Of a stretch of 64,000 nucleotides of DNA, positions 52,018 to 61,052 are shown piece by piece. How positions within the stretch are numbered: position 1 is the stretch's first letter; each line of letters begins with the position of its first letter. Source of the DNA: Henriciella sp. (GTDB lineage: Bacteria > Pseudomonadota > Alphaproteobacteria > Caulobacterales > Hyphomonadaceae); contig JASJAO010000008.1 in the NCBI GenBank assembly GCA_030066975.1, forward strand, positions 96,264-160,263. The letters are read 5' to 3'. The notes under the pieces are model-generated. The model searched no databases, was not told where the DNA came from, and was given only the letters and a program-made list of their open reading frames with translations. The translations under genes were made by a program, and so were the position numbers.

Positions 52018-53286
52018 ATGAAGGTGTCTCCATTGATTGAGCAGCAGCACGATATACCAAAGGCATCAGCACGCGGACGTGAGATTGTTGATGCGCGCGT
52101 TATCATATGTTCGCCGGGACGAAACTTTGTTACGGTAAAAATCACGACGCATGATGGCATATATGGCATCGGTGATGCCACATTGAATGGTCGGGAATTG
52201 GCAGTCGCAGCCTATTTGAATGATCATCTCCTGCCCAACCTCATTGGACGCGATGCGGGCCGCATTGAAGATATCTGGCAGTTTGCCTATCGCGGCGCGT
52301 ATTGGCGACGCGGTTCAGTGAAAATGTCCGCGATTGCTGCGATTGATGTCGCGCTTTGGGATATCAAGGCCAAAATGGCGAATATGCCGCTTTATGACCT
52401 GCTGGGCGGGGCATCTCGGGACAAAGTCCTGGTCTACGGCCACGCGAATGGCAACACGATTGAAGAAACAGTCGAGGAGGTCGGTCGCTATATCGACATG
52501 GGCTATTCGGCCATCCGCGCACAGACAGGTGTACCTGGCCTTAAGGCCTCTTATGGGGTCTCAAAGGACAAACTGTTCTACGAACCTGCGGATGCCGAAC
52601 TGCCCAGTGAAACGGTCTGGAATACGCATGATTATCTAACCCATATCCCAAAGCTCTTCGAAAAGCTCCGCCAGGACTATGGCGATGGGGTTCGTTTATT
52701 GCACGATGGGCACCACCGTATGACGCCGCGCGAAGCGGCTCAACTCGGCAAATCACTGGAACCCTATAATCTCTTCTGGCTCGAAGATGTCACACCGGCG
52801 GAGGACCAAGATGCGTTTCGTCTAATTCGCCAGCACACAACAACACCGCTGGCGGTAGGAGAAATCTTCAGCTCGATCTGGGATTGCAAGGACCTGATTG
52901 AAAATCAGCTGATCGACTATATTCGCGCCACCATCGTTCATGCTGGCGGGATAACTCATGTCAGGCGGATTGCAGATTTGGCTGCGCTCTATCAGATTCG
53001 CACAGGCTTCCACGGCGCAACAGATCTATCGCCGGTGACGATGGGAGCGGCTTTGCATTTTGACCTATGGGTCCCGAACTTTGGGATCCAGGAGTATATG
53101 CGCCATACACCGGAAACCGATGCTGTGTTTCCACATGCCTACACATTTGATCAAGGCTACCTCCACCCGGGCGACACGCCGGGCCATGGGGTCGATATTG
53201 ATGAAGCCCTGGCCGAAAAATTCCCCTACAAGCCGATGCAACTGCCAGTCACTCGACTGACAGACGGCACGATGTGGAATTGGTAG
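52018..53286 (+). CDS. manD: D-mannonate dehydratase, enolase-superfamily (ManD/RspA type)
   Basis: A 422-residue enolase-superfamily protein that would dehydrate D-mannonate to 2-keto-3-deoxy-D-gluconate. Visible ManD features are [17 protein letters not shown] (the Arg and Tyr of the active ManD subgroup, near residues 146-162), [13 protein letters not shown] (metal Asp and catalytic His), [13 protein letters not shown] (metal Glu) and [13 protein letters not shown] (metal Glu). An in-frame GTG at 52006 is possible, but ATG 52018 with GAGAAG just upstream is preferred. It replaces UxuA, the unrelated mannonate dehydratase. It is first in the manD-kdgK-GH2-SSS operon. Confidence 0.88.
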   Translation: MKVSPLIEQQHDIPKASARGREIVDARVIICSPGRNFVTVKITTHDGIYGIGDATLNGRELAVAAYLNDHLLPNLIGRDAGRIEDIWQFAYRGAYWRRGSVKMSAIAAIDVALWDIKAKMANMPLYDLLGGASRDKVLVYGHANGNTIEETVEEVGRYIDMGYSAIRAQTGVPGLKASYGVSKDKLFYEPADAELPSETVWNTHDYLTHIPKLFEKLRQDYGDGVRLLHDGHHRMTPREAAQLGKSLEPYNLFWLEDVTPAEDQDAFRLIRQHTTTPLAVGEIFSSIWDCKDLIENQLIDYIRATIVHAGGITHVRRIADLAALYQIRTGFHGATDLSPVTMGAALHFDLWVPNFGIQEYMRHTPETDAVFPHAYTFDQGYLHPGDTPGHGVDIDEALAEKFPYKPMQLPVTRLTDGTMWNW

Positions 53287-53294
53287 GTGAAGCG

Positions 53295-54224
53295 ATGCGG
53301 GTAGTTTGTCTCGGCGAATGCATGATGGAGCTTGTCCATGAGCCTGCAGGCGGCGTACGCTTGGGCTTCGGTGGTGATACGCTCAATACCGCGATCTATC
53401 TTCGCCGACTCGGGGTCAAAACAGCCTATGCGAGCGCGCTTGGTGCAGATGATCCGTACAGTGAAGAACTGGCGGCTGCATGGGCCTTAGAAGGCCTAGG
53501 TCTTGACTTCGTCGCGCGCCTCCCCGACCGGCTACCCGGCCTCTATTCCATTCGAACGGATGAGAATGGCGAACGGTCCTTTTACTATTGGCGCTCAGAA
53601 AGTGCGGCGACACAGCTGTTCTCAGCCCCGAACATCGATCAAATCCTCAACGACATCGCAGAAGCCGATCTGCTCTACCTCTCCGGTATCAGCCTCTCGA
53701 TCTTTGATGAAGCCGCTCACCGGCGTCTTGCCGATCTTGCGAGTACGGTCAGAGCAAAAGGCGGACAGGTTGCATTTGATACAAATTATCGCCAGCGCGG
53801 CTGGCAAGACGCGGCGGCCGCGCGCAGGACGGTCAACATGCTCCTCCCGCATGTCTCGATCGCCCTGCCGACCTTCGAGGATGAGCAAGCCCTTTTCGGT
53901 GACCGCGAGCCAGCAGAAACTCTAGACCGCCTTCATGCCGCGGGATGTGGTGAGCGTGTTGTGAAGCTAGGCAGCGCTGGGTGCTGGATTGCAAGTGATG
54001 GCGACCCGGTTCACGTGTCAGCGCCGAACCCGCTACAGCCGATCGACACAACAGGTGCTGGCGATGCGTTCAATGCTGGTTATCTAGCAGCCCGCCTTGG
54101 CGGGCTAACTCAACACCAGGCGGCCAAGCAAGGCCACCGCCTGGCCGCCGCAGTGATCATGCAACGCGGTGCCATCATTCCCCGTGAACTCATGCCGCCG
54201 CTGTCCGAGCCCGCGGCTTGCTAA
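53295..54224 (+). CDS. kdgK: 2-Keto-3-deoxygluconate kinase (PfkB family)
   Basis: A 309-residue ribokinase-fold kinase expected to phosphorylate KDG to KDPG. The N-terminal motif ECMMELVHEPAGGVRLGFGGDTLNTAIYL holds the substrate-binding GGD; FYYWRSESAATQLF is characteristic of KdgK; the C-terminal PfkB signature is DTTGAGDAFNAGYLAA near residue 250. The frame is open from a GTG at 53274, but the ATG at 53295 has AGGTGA just upstream. It starts 8 bases after the manD stop and ends overlapping the next gene by 7, so the operon is tightly packed. Confidence 0.9.
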   Translation: MRVVCLGECMMELVHEPAGGVRLGFGGDTLNTAIYLRRLGVKTAYASALGADDPYSEELAAAWALEGLGLDFVARLPDRLPGLYSIRTDENGERSFYYWRSESAATQLFSAPNIDQILNDIAEADLLYLSGISLSIFDEAAHRRLADLASTVRAKGGQVAFDTNYRQRGWQDAAAARRTVNMLLPHVSIALPTFEDEQALFGDREPAETLDRLHAAGCGERVVKLGSAGCWIASDGDPVHVSAPNPLQPIDTTGAGDAFNAGYLAARLGGLTQHQAAKQGHRLAAAVIMQRGAIIPRELMPPLSEPAAC

Positions 54225-56047
54225 GGCCTCAGATCAACACCTATCGCGACGCTCTCGACCTATCAGGCGTGTGGCGCTGCCAAAGTGACCCAGGAGCGAT
54301 CGGTGAGCGCGACAACTGGATCGCCGGCCTGCCGGCGCCACTCGCAATCGCGATACCAGGCAGCTGGAACGAACAACTGTCTGAACAGGGTCTGATGAAC
54401 TATCTTGGTGCGGTCTGGTTTGAACAGGATATCTTCATTCCGGACTGGATGCACGGTCGGCAAATCGAACTTTATTTTGGATCGGCTGATTATCGCGCCA
54501 GCGTCTGGGCTAATGGTCAACACGTTGGCGAGAGCGGCCCACCTCTTCTGCCTTTCAGTATCGATATCGGAAGCGCCGTGACAGCTGGTAAGACCGCGAA
54601 ACTGTTGGTGCGGGTCGATAATCAGCTTCGTCACGATGACATGACGCCTGCTGTCACAAAAGCAGATTATATCTCTGAAGCGCGCGCCAAAGACGAATAC
54701 CTGCCGGCCGTGCGTTTCGACTTCTTTCCCTATGGCGGGCTCAACCGCCCAGTGAAGCTCGTCGCTCGTCCGAAGGGCGGACTTGAAGCGGTGCGTATCA
54801 ATACAGAGCTGAATGGCACTGCAGCAGATATTTCATTTCAGGTAAAAACGGGCGCAGTAACCGCTCAGGTTCGTGTCAGGTTGAGTGATGAAATCCGCGT
54901 CTGGACAGCGCAGGCATCTGCGCACGAAGAGCATGCCACGCTCGATCTGGACATTCACGAGGCAAGGCTTTGGTCGCCCTCTGATCCGTTTTTGCATACG
55001 CTTGAAGTTGAAGCGCTAGACCCTGACGGTGTGGTCATTGATGCCTATCAGCTCCCGATCGGCATTCGGGACGTACGCGTGGAGGGCGCAACGCTCTTGC
55101 TGAATGGTGCACCGGTTGAGCTCAAGGGCTTTGGCAAGCATGAAGAAGGCCCCATTCGTGGGCGCGGCCTCGATCAACCGCAAATCATCAAGGATTTCGA
55201 ACTGATGGCCTGGTGCGGCGCGAATTCCTTTCGCACCTCGCACTACCCCTATTCGGAAGAGTGGTTAGACGAAGCTGATCGGCGCGGAATACTCGTTATA
55301 TCTGAACTCTTTTCCGTAAACCTCGATTTTCGGCGCGTGAGCGCAGAAACCCTCAGCCAGCATAAAACGGCGCTCGCGGCACAAATTGCGCGGGACGCGA
55401 ACCACCCTTGTGTGATCGCCTGGTCGCTTGCGAATGAACCGGGTTATTTGAACGAACCTGAAGCTCGATCAGACGAAGCAGCGACGTATTGGCGCGACCT
55501 TTACGCAACCGCTCGCCATCTTGATCCAACGCGCCCGTTAACCCATGCGAATGTTGAATATCTTGGTCTGGACGACCCCGCTTTTGCCGAGGACGACTTC
55601 ATCTGTCTCAACCGTTACCATGGCTGGTATCGGGATCCGGGACAGATTGAGACCGCGACCGAGAAGCTCAAGTCTGAACTGGATAGTCTCGCGACCCGTT
55701 TCGGGAAACCGATCTTGATCTCGGAATTCGGCGCCGATGCGCTTCCAGGAGCCCATGCCACGACCGACCAGATGTGGACTGAAGAATATCAAGCCGATTT
55801 GATCGCCGCCTATTGGCGTGTGGTCACAGAACATCCCTCCGCAATCGGTGCCCATGTCTGGAACTTTGCCGACTTTCGCACAGCCCAGCACGGTCGGCGG
55901 GCTGTTTTGAACTGCAAGGGCGTTTTCACGCGAACACGCGACCCAAAGCGGGCGGCCTTCGTTCTGAGGGACCTATGGGCCGAAGAACCCAACGCGCGCC
56001 ATCAGAAAAAGACACAGGGAGAAATAGGATGTTTGGACTGTCTCTAA
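54218..56047 (+). CDS. Cytoplasmic GH2 beta-glucuronidase (UidA-like)
   Basis: A 609-residue glycoside hydrolase family 2 protein without a signal peptide. Catalytic parts are HPCVIAWSLANEPGYLNEPE (acid/base Glu near residue 408) and KPILISEFGADALPGAH (nucleophile Glu near 500), followed by WTEEYQADLIAAYWRVV and GAHVWNFADFRTAQHGRRAVLNCKGVFTRTRDPKRAAF, the typical UidA ending. It starts with TTG at 54218, overlapping kdgK by 7 bases; no later ATG precedes the conserved fold. It would hydrolyse imported glucuronides in the cytosol. A distinct exported GH2 lies at 43548-45404. Confidence 0.88.
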   Translation: MLRPQINTYRDALDLSGVWRCQSDPGAIGERDNWIAGLPAPLAIAIPGSWNEQLSEQGLMNYLGAVWFEQDIFIPDWMHGRQIELYFGSADYRASVWANGQHVGESGPPLLPFSIDIGSAVTAGKTAKLLVRVDNQLRHDDMTPAVTKADYISEARAKDEYLPAVRFDFFPYGGLNRPVKLVARPKGGLEAVRINTELNGTAADISFQVKTGAVTAQVRVRLSDEIRVWTAQASAHEEHATLDLDIHEARLWSPSDPFLHTLEVEALDPDGVVIDAYQLPIGIRDVRVEGATLLLNGAPVELKGFGKHEEGPIRGRGLDQPQIIKDFELMAWCGANSFRTSHYPYSEEWLDEADRRGILVISELFSVNLDFRRVSAETLSQHKTALAAQIARDANHPCVIAWSLANEPGYLNEPEARSDEAATYWRDLYATARHLDPTRPLTHANVEYLGLDDPAFAEDDFICLNRYHGWYRDPGQIETATEKLKSELDSLATRFGKPILISEFGADALPGAHATTDQMWTEEYQADLIAAYWRVVTEHPSAIGAHVWNFADFRTAQHGRRAVLNCKGVFTRTRDPKRAAFVLRDLWAEEPNARHQKKTQGEIGCLDCL

Positions 56048-57720
56048 TCGACTGGATGGTCATCACAATCTATTTCATCGGTTTGACCGGTGTTGGCATT
56101 GCTTGCATGCGTGCGGTCAAGACAACCGGCGACTACTTTATGGGCGGGCGCGGCTTTGGGCGTTTGCTCATGATCGGCCACGCTTTTGGAACCGGCACGC
56201 ATACAGATCAGCCTGTCGCGGTAACAGGTGCCTGTTATCAGATCGGCCTGGCCGGCATCTGGTATCAATGGCTTTGGATGTTCTCGACGCCCTTCTACTG
56301 GCTGATCTCTCCAATCTATCGTCGGCTTAGATATGTCACGATTGGGGAGTTCTTTTCCAAGCGCTATGGCGAAGGATTGGGCGCGATTTATGCGGTTATG
56401 GGCCTGGTCTATTTCGCGCTCTCTATCGGGCTGATGCTAAAAGGAACCGCCGTGACCATCGACGCCATTTCTGGTGGCGGTATTCCCTCAACGACAGCCG
56501 TCCTGATCATGACAGTTTTGTTTGTTGTCTACTCGATCGCCGGGGGCATTGTCGCTGCTGTCGTAACTGATTTCATTCAGGGCATCTTCATTCTTATCCT
56601 TTCACTGCTGCTCATCCCGTTTGCGCTGGGAAGTGCCGGGGGCATGACCAAGATTCATCAGGGTCTTGATCCGTCTATGTTTTCTTTTGTTGCCCCCGTG
56701 GAGGTGACTCTCTTTTTTATCACGATGGTCGTCGTTAATGGTCTGGTTGGCATTGTGGTGATGCCACATCATGCAGCGATTGGCGGGGCGGGGAAAACTG
56801 AGATGGCCTGCCGGACCGGCTGGACATATGGCAACTTCCTGAAACGCTTTGTCACCCTCGCCTGGGCGTTTACCGGTGTGTTCGCAGCGTTCCTCTTTCC
56901 AGGCCTTGTCGATCGGGAAGAAGCCTTTGGCGTGATGGTGCGCGAGCTGCTTCCAGCAGGCCTCGTTGGGCTTATGCTCGCTTCCATGGCGGCGGCTGTC
57001 ATGTCGACCTGTGACAGTTTCATGGTGGGCGGCGCAGCCCTGTTCAATCGCCACTTTTATCGCCCCATGCGGCCAGATCGTAGCGAGACTCACTATTTGT
57101 CGGTTGCGCGCTGGGCCTCGCTGCTCGTTGTGGTCCTCGGCGTTGTGATCGCTTTGACCTTACCCTCTGTTGTTAAGGGGCTGACCTACATCTGGAAGAT
57201 TACCGCGTTCTTTGGCATCGGATTCTGGATGGCCGTGGTTTGGAAACGGGCCAATCGTTGGGGCGTGGTCGCAAGCTTGGTCGTCGCGACTGGGTGTGTG
57301 GTTGTCACCGGTGACTATACGCCCTGGAGTCTGAACTGGTCGCTACCGGCCCAGATCGCGCTTTATTTGCCTGCAGGATTCCTGGCCTTTATCATCGGGG
57401 CGCTGGTCACGCGGCCCGAAGACCCCGAGCGCTTGCGCCAGTTCTACACCCTGATCGATACACCCGTCGGCGAAGAGGCCCGGCTGAAAGCAGAAGGCGT
57501 CGAAGTGGTGCTTGAGGGCGCAAATGATCCACCGAAAGGTGCCCGCTTTCCGCTGCAGGAAAACGGTCATCGGTTGATCCTTCCAAACCTGTTGTCCATC
57601 GCCAAAGGCTTTTCGTTCAAGCGCTATCGCATCGATATTTTGGGGTTCGCAGGCGCGACCGGCGTGGTCGCAGGGATGTTCTTACTGGGCTATCTGACCT
57701 CCCGCATTGGGGCGATCTAA
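56029..57720 (+). CDS. Sodium:solute symporter (SSS family)
   Basis: A 563-residue protein with about 14 hydrophobic segments. It begins MFGLSLIDWMVITIYFIGLTGVGIACMRAVKTTGDYFMGGRGFGRLL; SSS features include LMIGHAFGTGTHTDQPVAVTGACYQIGLAG (Na+/substrate site in helix 2) and SMAAAVMSTCDSFMVGGAALFNRHFY in helix 9. A longer frame is open to 55813, but that segment overlaps the GH2 gene antisense-like in composition; the ATG at 56029 has GGGAGA upstream. It overlaps the GH2 end by 19 bases. It probably imports the glucuronide substrate of the neighbouring enzyme. Confidence 0.87.
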   Translation: MFGLSLIDWMVITIYFIGLTGVGIACMRAVKTTGDYFMGGRGFGRLLMIGHAFGTGTHTDQPVAVTGACYQIGLAGIWYQWLWMFSTPFYWLISPIYRRLRYVTIGEFFSKRYGEGLGAIYAVMGLVYFALSIGLMLKGTAVTIDAISGGGIPSTTAVLIMTVLFVVYSIAGGIVAAVVTDFIQGIFILILSLLLIPFALGSAGGMTKIHQGLDPSMFSFVAPVEVTLFFITMVVVNGLVGIVVMPHHAAIGGAGKTEMACRTGWTYGNFLKRFVTLAWAFTGVFAAFLFPGLVDREEAFGVMVRELLPAGLVGLMLASMAAAVMSTCDSFMVGGAALFNRHFYRPMRPDRSETHYLSVARWASLLVVVLGVVIALTLPSVVKGLTYIWKITAFFGIGFWMAVVWKRANRWGVVASLVVATGCVVVTGDYTPWSLNWSLPAQIALYLPAGFLAFIIGALVTRPEDPERLRQFYTLIDTPVGEEARLKAEGVEVVLEGANDPPKGARFPLQENGHRLILPNLLSIAKGFSFKRYRIDILGFAGATGVVAGMFLLGYLTSRIGAI

Positions 57721-57786
57721 GGCATGTCGCTGCGTTTTGCTTGCCAGGCTGAATTCAACGACCGGCGGGTGGATTCTGATAGATGC

Positions 57787-59403
57787 CTAGTCATGTAGAA
57801 GACCCGATGTCTTCAACGCCACATCGCTTGGTAGTTGGAAAAGGGCCTCCGCCTTTGAGAGGTCACTGCTCAGCACGCGCAATGGCCCTCCATAGTCGCC
57901 CGTGACTTCGAGGAAGAGATGGGCGTCTGTAACAAGGTTCACATTGCTGATCGCCACGTCCCCACTGTCCTCAATTCCGATAATTGGCAAATCACTCAGC
58001 GCTTTTGACGCAGTATTTAACCCCGAAACGGTGCCGCCAAGTACGCGTTTCAGCCAAACCGCGCGCCTGGGGTTTTCGACCGCTTCATGCCGCACCCGCA
58101 GCCCCTCTATCGTCAGGTCCTCGATATTGGCGAGCGTGATGTTCGCAGCTTCCCCGGCATAGTTTTCACTTTGGTCCCCGGATTTGACGTAAGCATTGCC
58201 TTTTGGTTTGCGTCGCCCGGGGGTTAGCGCCTCAACAGTCTCATAGGTTGTCAGGCTCCAGTCTCGCAGGGTCAGATCACGGATCGGCGCGTCTACATTT
58301 CCAGCAATCAAAACATTTCCAGCGGTGCGAATATCAAAACCGGTAAGTGTTAGCCCTTCTATTCGACCCCAGGGAGACGTGTCAGTGCGTTTATCAATAT
58401 CGGCATACACGGCAAACGTACGCTGCGTGCGTCCGCCAGTCTCAATCGTGATATTGTCAAACACATTGTTCAGATAGCTGCCGCCGTCCATTTGGAACAA
58501 TGCGATCCCAAATTTGCTATCGCGAATAAGGATGTCCGAAAACACCGAGTTGAAGACACCGACATGACCAGATGTCCCGAACTTTATTGCGCCATCGTCG
58601 CTGCGAATAACACTGTCAGTGACAATCAGATTATCCACGGCGCGCAGGTGCGATTTGATGACAATGCCATCATCGCCGGTATCGATATCGGCGCGGGTGA
58701 TAAAGGCATTTGTCGTATCACGGATTTGGATACCGTCCGTATTCGGGCTGCGTTGATCATTGCGAACCGTAACGTCGATCGCCCGAACGCGGTCACAGCG
58801 ATTGAATCTGACGGAATAGGCTGGCGCACGGCGTAGCGTGATATCGCGGACGGTCACATTGGAGCATTCGCTGAGTTCCATCATCTGCTGTGGTCGTGGT
58901 AGTGTTGGTCGCGGGATCCCGAGATCGTAAAAATTCTCATCCCAAAACAGCTCGCCCTGTCCATCCAGAATGCCGGGACCTTCAACCGTCAAGTTCTGCA
59001 CGTCCCGTGCATATATAAAGGCGCGGTAATCATGGTAGCCATCGCCCGCGCCTGTAATGCCAGGGTCGACCTGATCATCATATTTCAATGGGAAAAGATC
59101 GATGTCGGGAATAGCGGCCAAAATTGCACCAGGCCCAAGCGTAAAGGTCATATCTGAGCCAAGTTCGATCGTGCCCGAGCGCCATGTACCGGCGGAAAGC
59201 CAAACCTGCCCCCCGCGCCCAGCGCACGCATTGATCGCTGCCTGAATAGCCTGTGTGTCTTCTGCTTCATCATCGGCTACCGCGCCATAGTTGCGCACGT
59301 CACAGACCCTGATCTCGCCACCATGCATTGGGGTCACCTCTGCAGCAGCACATGAAGACAGAAAGAAGCCCAAGCTGAGCACTAATAATCGTCTCGAATT
59401 CAT
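57787..59403 (-). CDS. GH28-like pectinase-fold lipoprotein
   Basis: A 538-residue protein with a lipobox signal (LGFFLSSC, Cys about residue 18), so anchored in the envelope. The N-terminal RNYGAVADDEAEDTQAIQAAINACAGRGGQVWL is the usual start of right-handed beta-helix glycosidases; SPNTDGIQI (about 215) and DTGDDGIVIKS (about 237) carry the GH28 Asp residues, and GTSGHVG supplies the His site. The final RIK motif of polygalacturonases is not visible, so specificity may differ. It is coupled by a 4-base overlap to the exported enolase-superfamily gene. It would cleave galacturonan- or other uronate-containing glycans at the cell surface or in the periplasm. Confidence 0.82.
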   Translation of the reverse strand: MNSRRLLVLSLGFFLSSCAAAEVTPMHGGEIRVCDVRNYGAVADDEAEDTQAIQAAINACAGRGGQVWLSAGTWRSGTIELGSDMTFTLGPGAILAAIPDIDLFPLKYDDQVDPGITGAGDGYHDYRAFIYARDVQNLTVEGPGILDGQGELFWDENFYDLGIPRPTLPRPQQMMELSECSNVTVRDITLRRAPAYSVRFNRCDRVRAIDVTVRNDQRSPNTDGIQIRDTTNAFITRADIDTGDDGIVIKSHLRAVDNLIVTDSVIRSDDGAIKFGTSGHVGVFNSVFSDILIRDSKFGIALFQMDGGSYLNNVFDNITIETGGRTQRTFAVYADIDKRTDTSPWGRIEGLTLTGFDIRTAGNVLIAGNVDAPIRDLTLRDWSLTTYETVEALTPGRRKPKGNAYVKSGDQSENYAGEAANITLANIEDLTIEGLRVRHEAVENPRRAVWLKRVLGGTVSGLNTASKALSDLPIIGIEDSGDVAISNVNLVTDAHLFLEVTGDYGGPLRVLSSDLSKAEALFQLPSDVALKTSGLLHD

Positions 59404-60701
59404 CCCGTTAGCACCTCTGCTTTTTCGAAAATCTTAGGGTCATATTCGATGCCGAAGCCGGGGCCGTCAGGCAGGGCGACCTCGCCATCAACTGCATCAA
59501 ACACTGGCGTATAGTCGAAGTCGAAGCGCACAGGATCGGCGCGATACTCCATGAAGCCATGAAAGTTCGGGATCACTGAAGCGTAATGGATAAGCGGAGC
59601 CGCCTCTGCGCCCCAGCGTGGATAATGCGGTGTAACCGTCATTCCTGCGGCGGCGGCCATACGCGCAACCTTGAGGGCCCTCAGGATACCGCCATTATAA
59701 ATCAGGTCGGGCTGCAACACATCGACCCCGCGATTGTTGATCATCCAACGCCACTTCGGCAGCGACGAATCCTGTTCGCCGCCGCCAACCTTAATGTCGA
59801 GCGACTGTGTCACCTGCCAGGTCATCTCGAAGTCTTCCCACGGGCAAGGCTCTTCGAATAAGTCGACACCCTGATCCTGCAGCATATGGCCGACCCGAAC
59901 CGCGGTCGGCGCATCATATGATCCATTCGCATCGACATAGAGAGTCAGGTCATCGCCGAAGGCGTTACGTAGCGCCGGGACGAGGCTTTCAGTTCGACCC
60001 GGGAAGGCGTCTTCATTCAAACTCATACGTCCGCCGATTTTTACTTTTACCGCGCGGGCGCCCGTCGCCTCAATCCGCTCGGCGAGGCGGTCAACTTCTT
60101 CTTGCGCTGTGGTTCTGCGGGTCAGGCGTGTCAGGTAAACAGGCACCCCGCTGCGCCTTGGGCCACCAATGAGGTCGGCCACCCTCGCCCCGGCTATGTG
60201 CCCGAGCATGTCCCAGATCGCGAGTTCAGCATGCCCCTGAGCGGTGAAATAAGCCAAGCCGGAATACTTGTAGCCGCGAGGCTTTTGGAAGCGGTAAACT
60301 GACTCAAATGTGGCTTCCATGTCGCGCGCATCTGTTCCGATCAGGGCGGGCCGGATCGCCCGCTGAAACAGACTGGAGACATCCTGCATGCGCTGATTAC
60401 ATTTCACCGCGCCAACAGCGCCACCTTCACTTTCGACACGCATGAAGTAGGTGCGGTCCGAATGCTTCAAGTGCTGAATATCTTTGATAATGATTGGGTC
60501 TGTGAAGCGTTTATGAAGATCGATCACACGACTGCGTAAGGGATCTTCCGGATACGAAATCCAGCCACTTGAATCCTGACCTGCGACAATCGTGGAAGCG
60601 TTGGCCGCAGCAGGGCTGAACAATCCACCCCAGATCATAGTTCGCCGAGAGAACTGGCGCAGAGCGTGGCGAGGCACTCGCCTGTTTCGATTTGCGGTCA
60701 T
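59400..60701 (-). CDS. Exported enolase-superfamily enzyme (mandelate racemase group) with twin-arginine signal
   Basis: A protein of about 433 residues. The N-terminal RQFSRRTMIWGGLFSPAAANA is a Tat-type signal (SRRTMI plus hydrophobic core), so it is exported folded. The barrel has KVKIGG (catalytic Lys region, about residue 218), YVDANGSYD (metal Asp, about 255), DLFEEPCPWED (metal Glu) and VGGGEQDSS (metal Glu), then VTPHYPRWG with a catalytic His candidate. This matches acid-sugar dehydratases or cycloisomerases. AGGAGG lies 9 bases before ATG 60701 and only 3 before ATG 60707, so the former is preferred. Substrate unknown; its location outside the cytoplasm is unusual. Confidence 0.8.
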   Translation of the reverse strand: MTANRNRRVPRHALRQFSRRTMIWGGLFSPAAANASTIVAGQDSSGWISYPEDPLRSRVIDLHKRFTDPIIIKDIQHLKHSDRTYFMRVESEGGAVGAVKCNQRMQDVSSLFQRAIRPALIGTDARDMEATFESVYRFQKPRGYKYSGLAYFTAQGHAELAIWDMLGHIAGARVADLIGGPRRSGVPVYLTRLTRRTTAQEEVDRLAERIEATGARAVKVKIGGRMSLNEDAFPGRTESLVPALRNAFGDDLTLYVDANGSYDAPTAVRVGHMLQDQGVDLFEEPCPWEDFEMTWQVTQSLDIKVGGGEQDSSLPKWRWMINNRGVDVLQPDLIYNGGILRALKVARMAAAAGMTVTPHYPRWGAEAAPLIHYASVIPNFHGFMEYRADPVRFDFDYTPVFDAVDGEVALPDGPGFGIEYDPKIFEKAEVLTG

Positions 60702-60707
60702 CTTCAT

Positions 60708-61052
60708 ACTCCTCCTCGGCGGTCCTTGTCAGCGCCATATCTCTCTTGGTCGCGAAAGGCCCACGAGGTTGATGTCAGGTATCAGAGCAATTTTCAATAC
60801 GGGTCTAGACAAAAATATCACGAAAGCGATCTCTTCTCACCACGCAAACCGAAGATTCATGCGGATACAAAATCGTCTTAAATATATGAAAATATACAAA
60901 AATATTTATGAGCATCACAGAGTGTAAGATTTTTCCAATTAAATTGGTAAGGACAATTTGACAATTTCGGATAGGCGATATACGCAGATAGTCAAAGCCG
61001 TCCGAGGCCCAATCGGAAGCGGCGATTAACCATAGGGCAAGGGAGAAAACCT
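60708..61052. other. 345-base AT-rich divergent control region
   Basis: It separates the enolase-superfamily gene from the TonB receptor. The middle (60840-60930) is rich in A/T with runs such as AAAATATACAAAAATATTT. The palindrome CCAATT-A-AATTGG (60935-60947) sits at the upstream side of the receptor promoter. No gene is apparent. Confidence 0.6.
60935..60990 (+). promoter_or_regulatory. Candidate operator and promoter of the TonB-receptor gene
   Basis: The perfect inverted repeat CCAATT-A-AATTGG at 60935-60947 includes AAATTGGT (60941-60948). A -35-like TTGACA (60958-60963) follows at 17 bases from the start of AAATTGGT, and a weak -10-like TACGCA lies 17 bases further. The arrangement parallels that before manD, including a GGC-GATAT-CGC block. 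Joint control by the GntR regulator is inferred. Confidence 0.6.

Noticed and set aside
53503..53925. 140-codon plus-strand frame inside kdgK
   Set aside because: It is another reading frame of the kinase gene with no start signal or family features.
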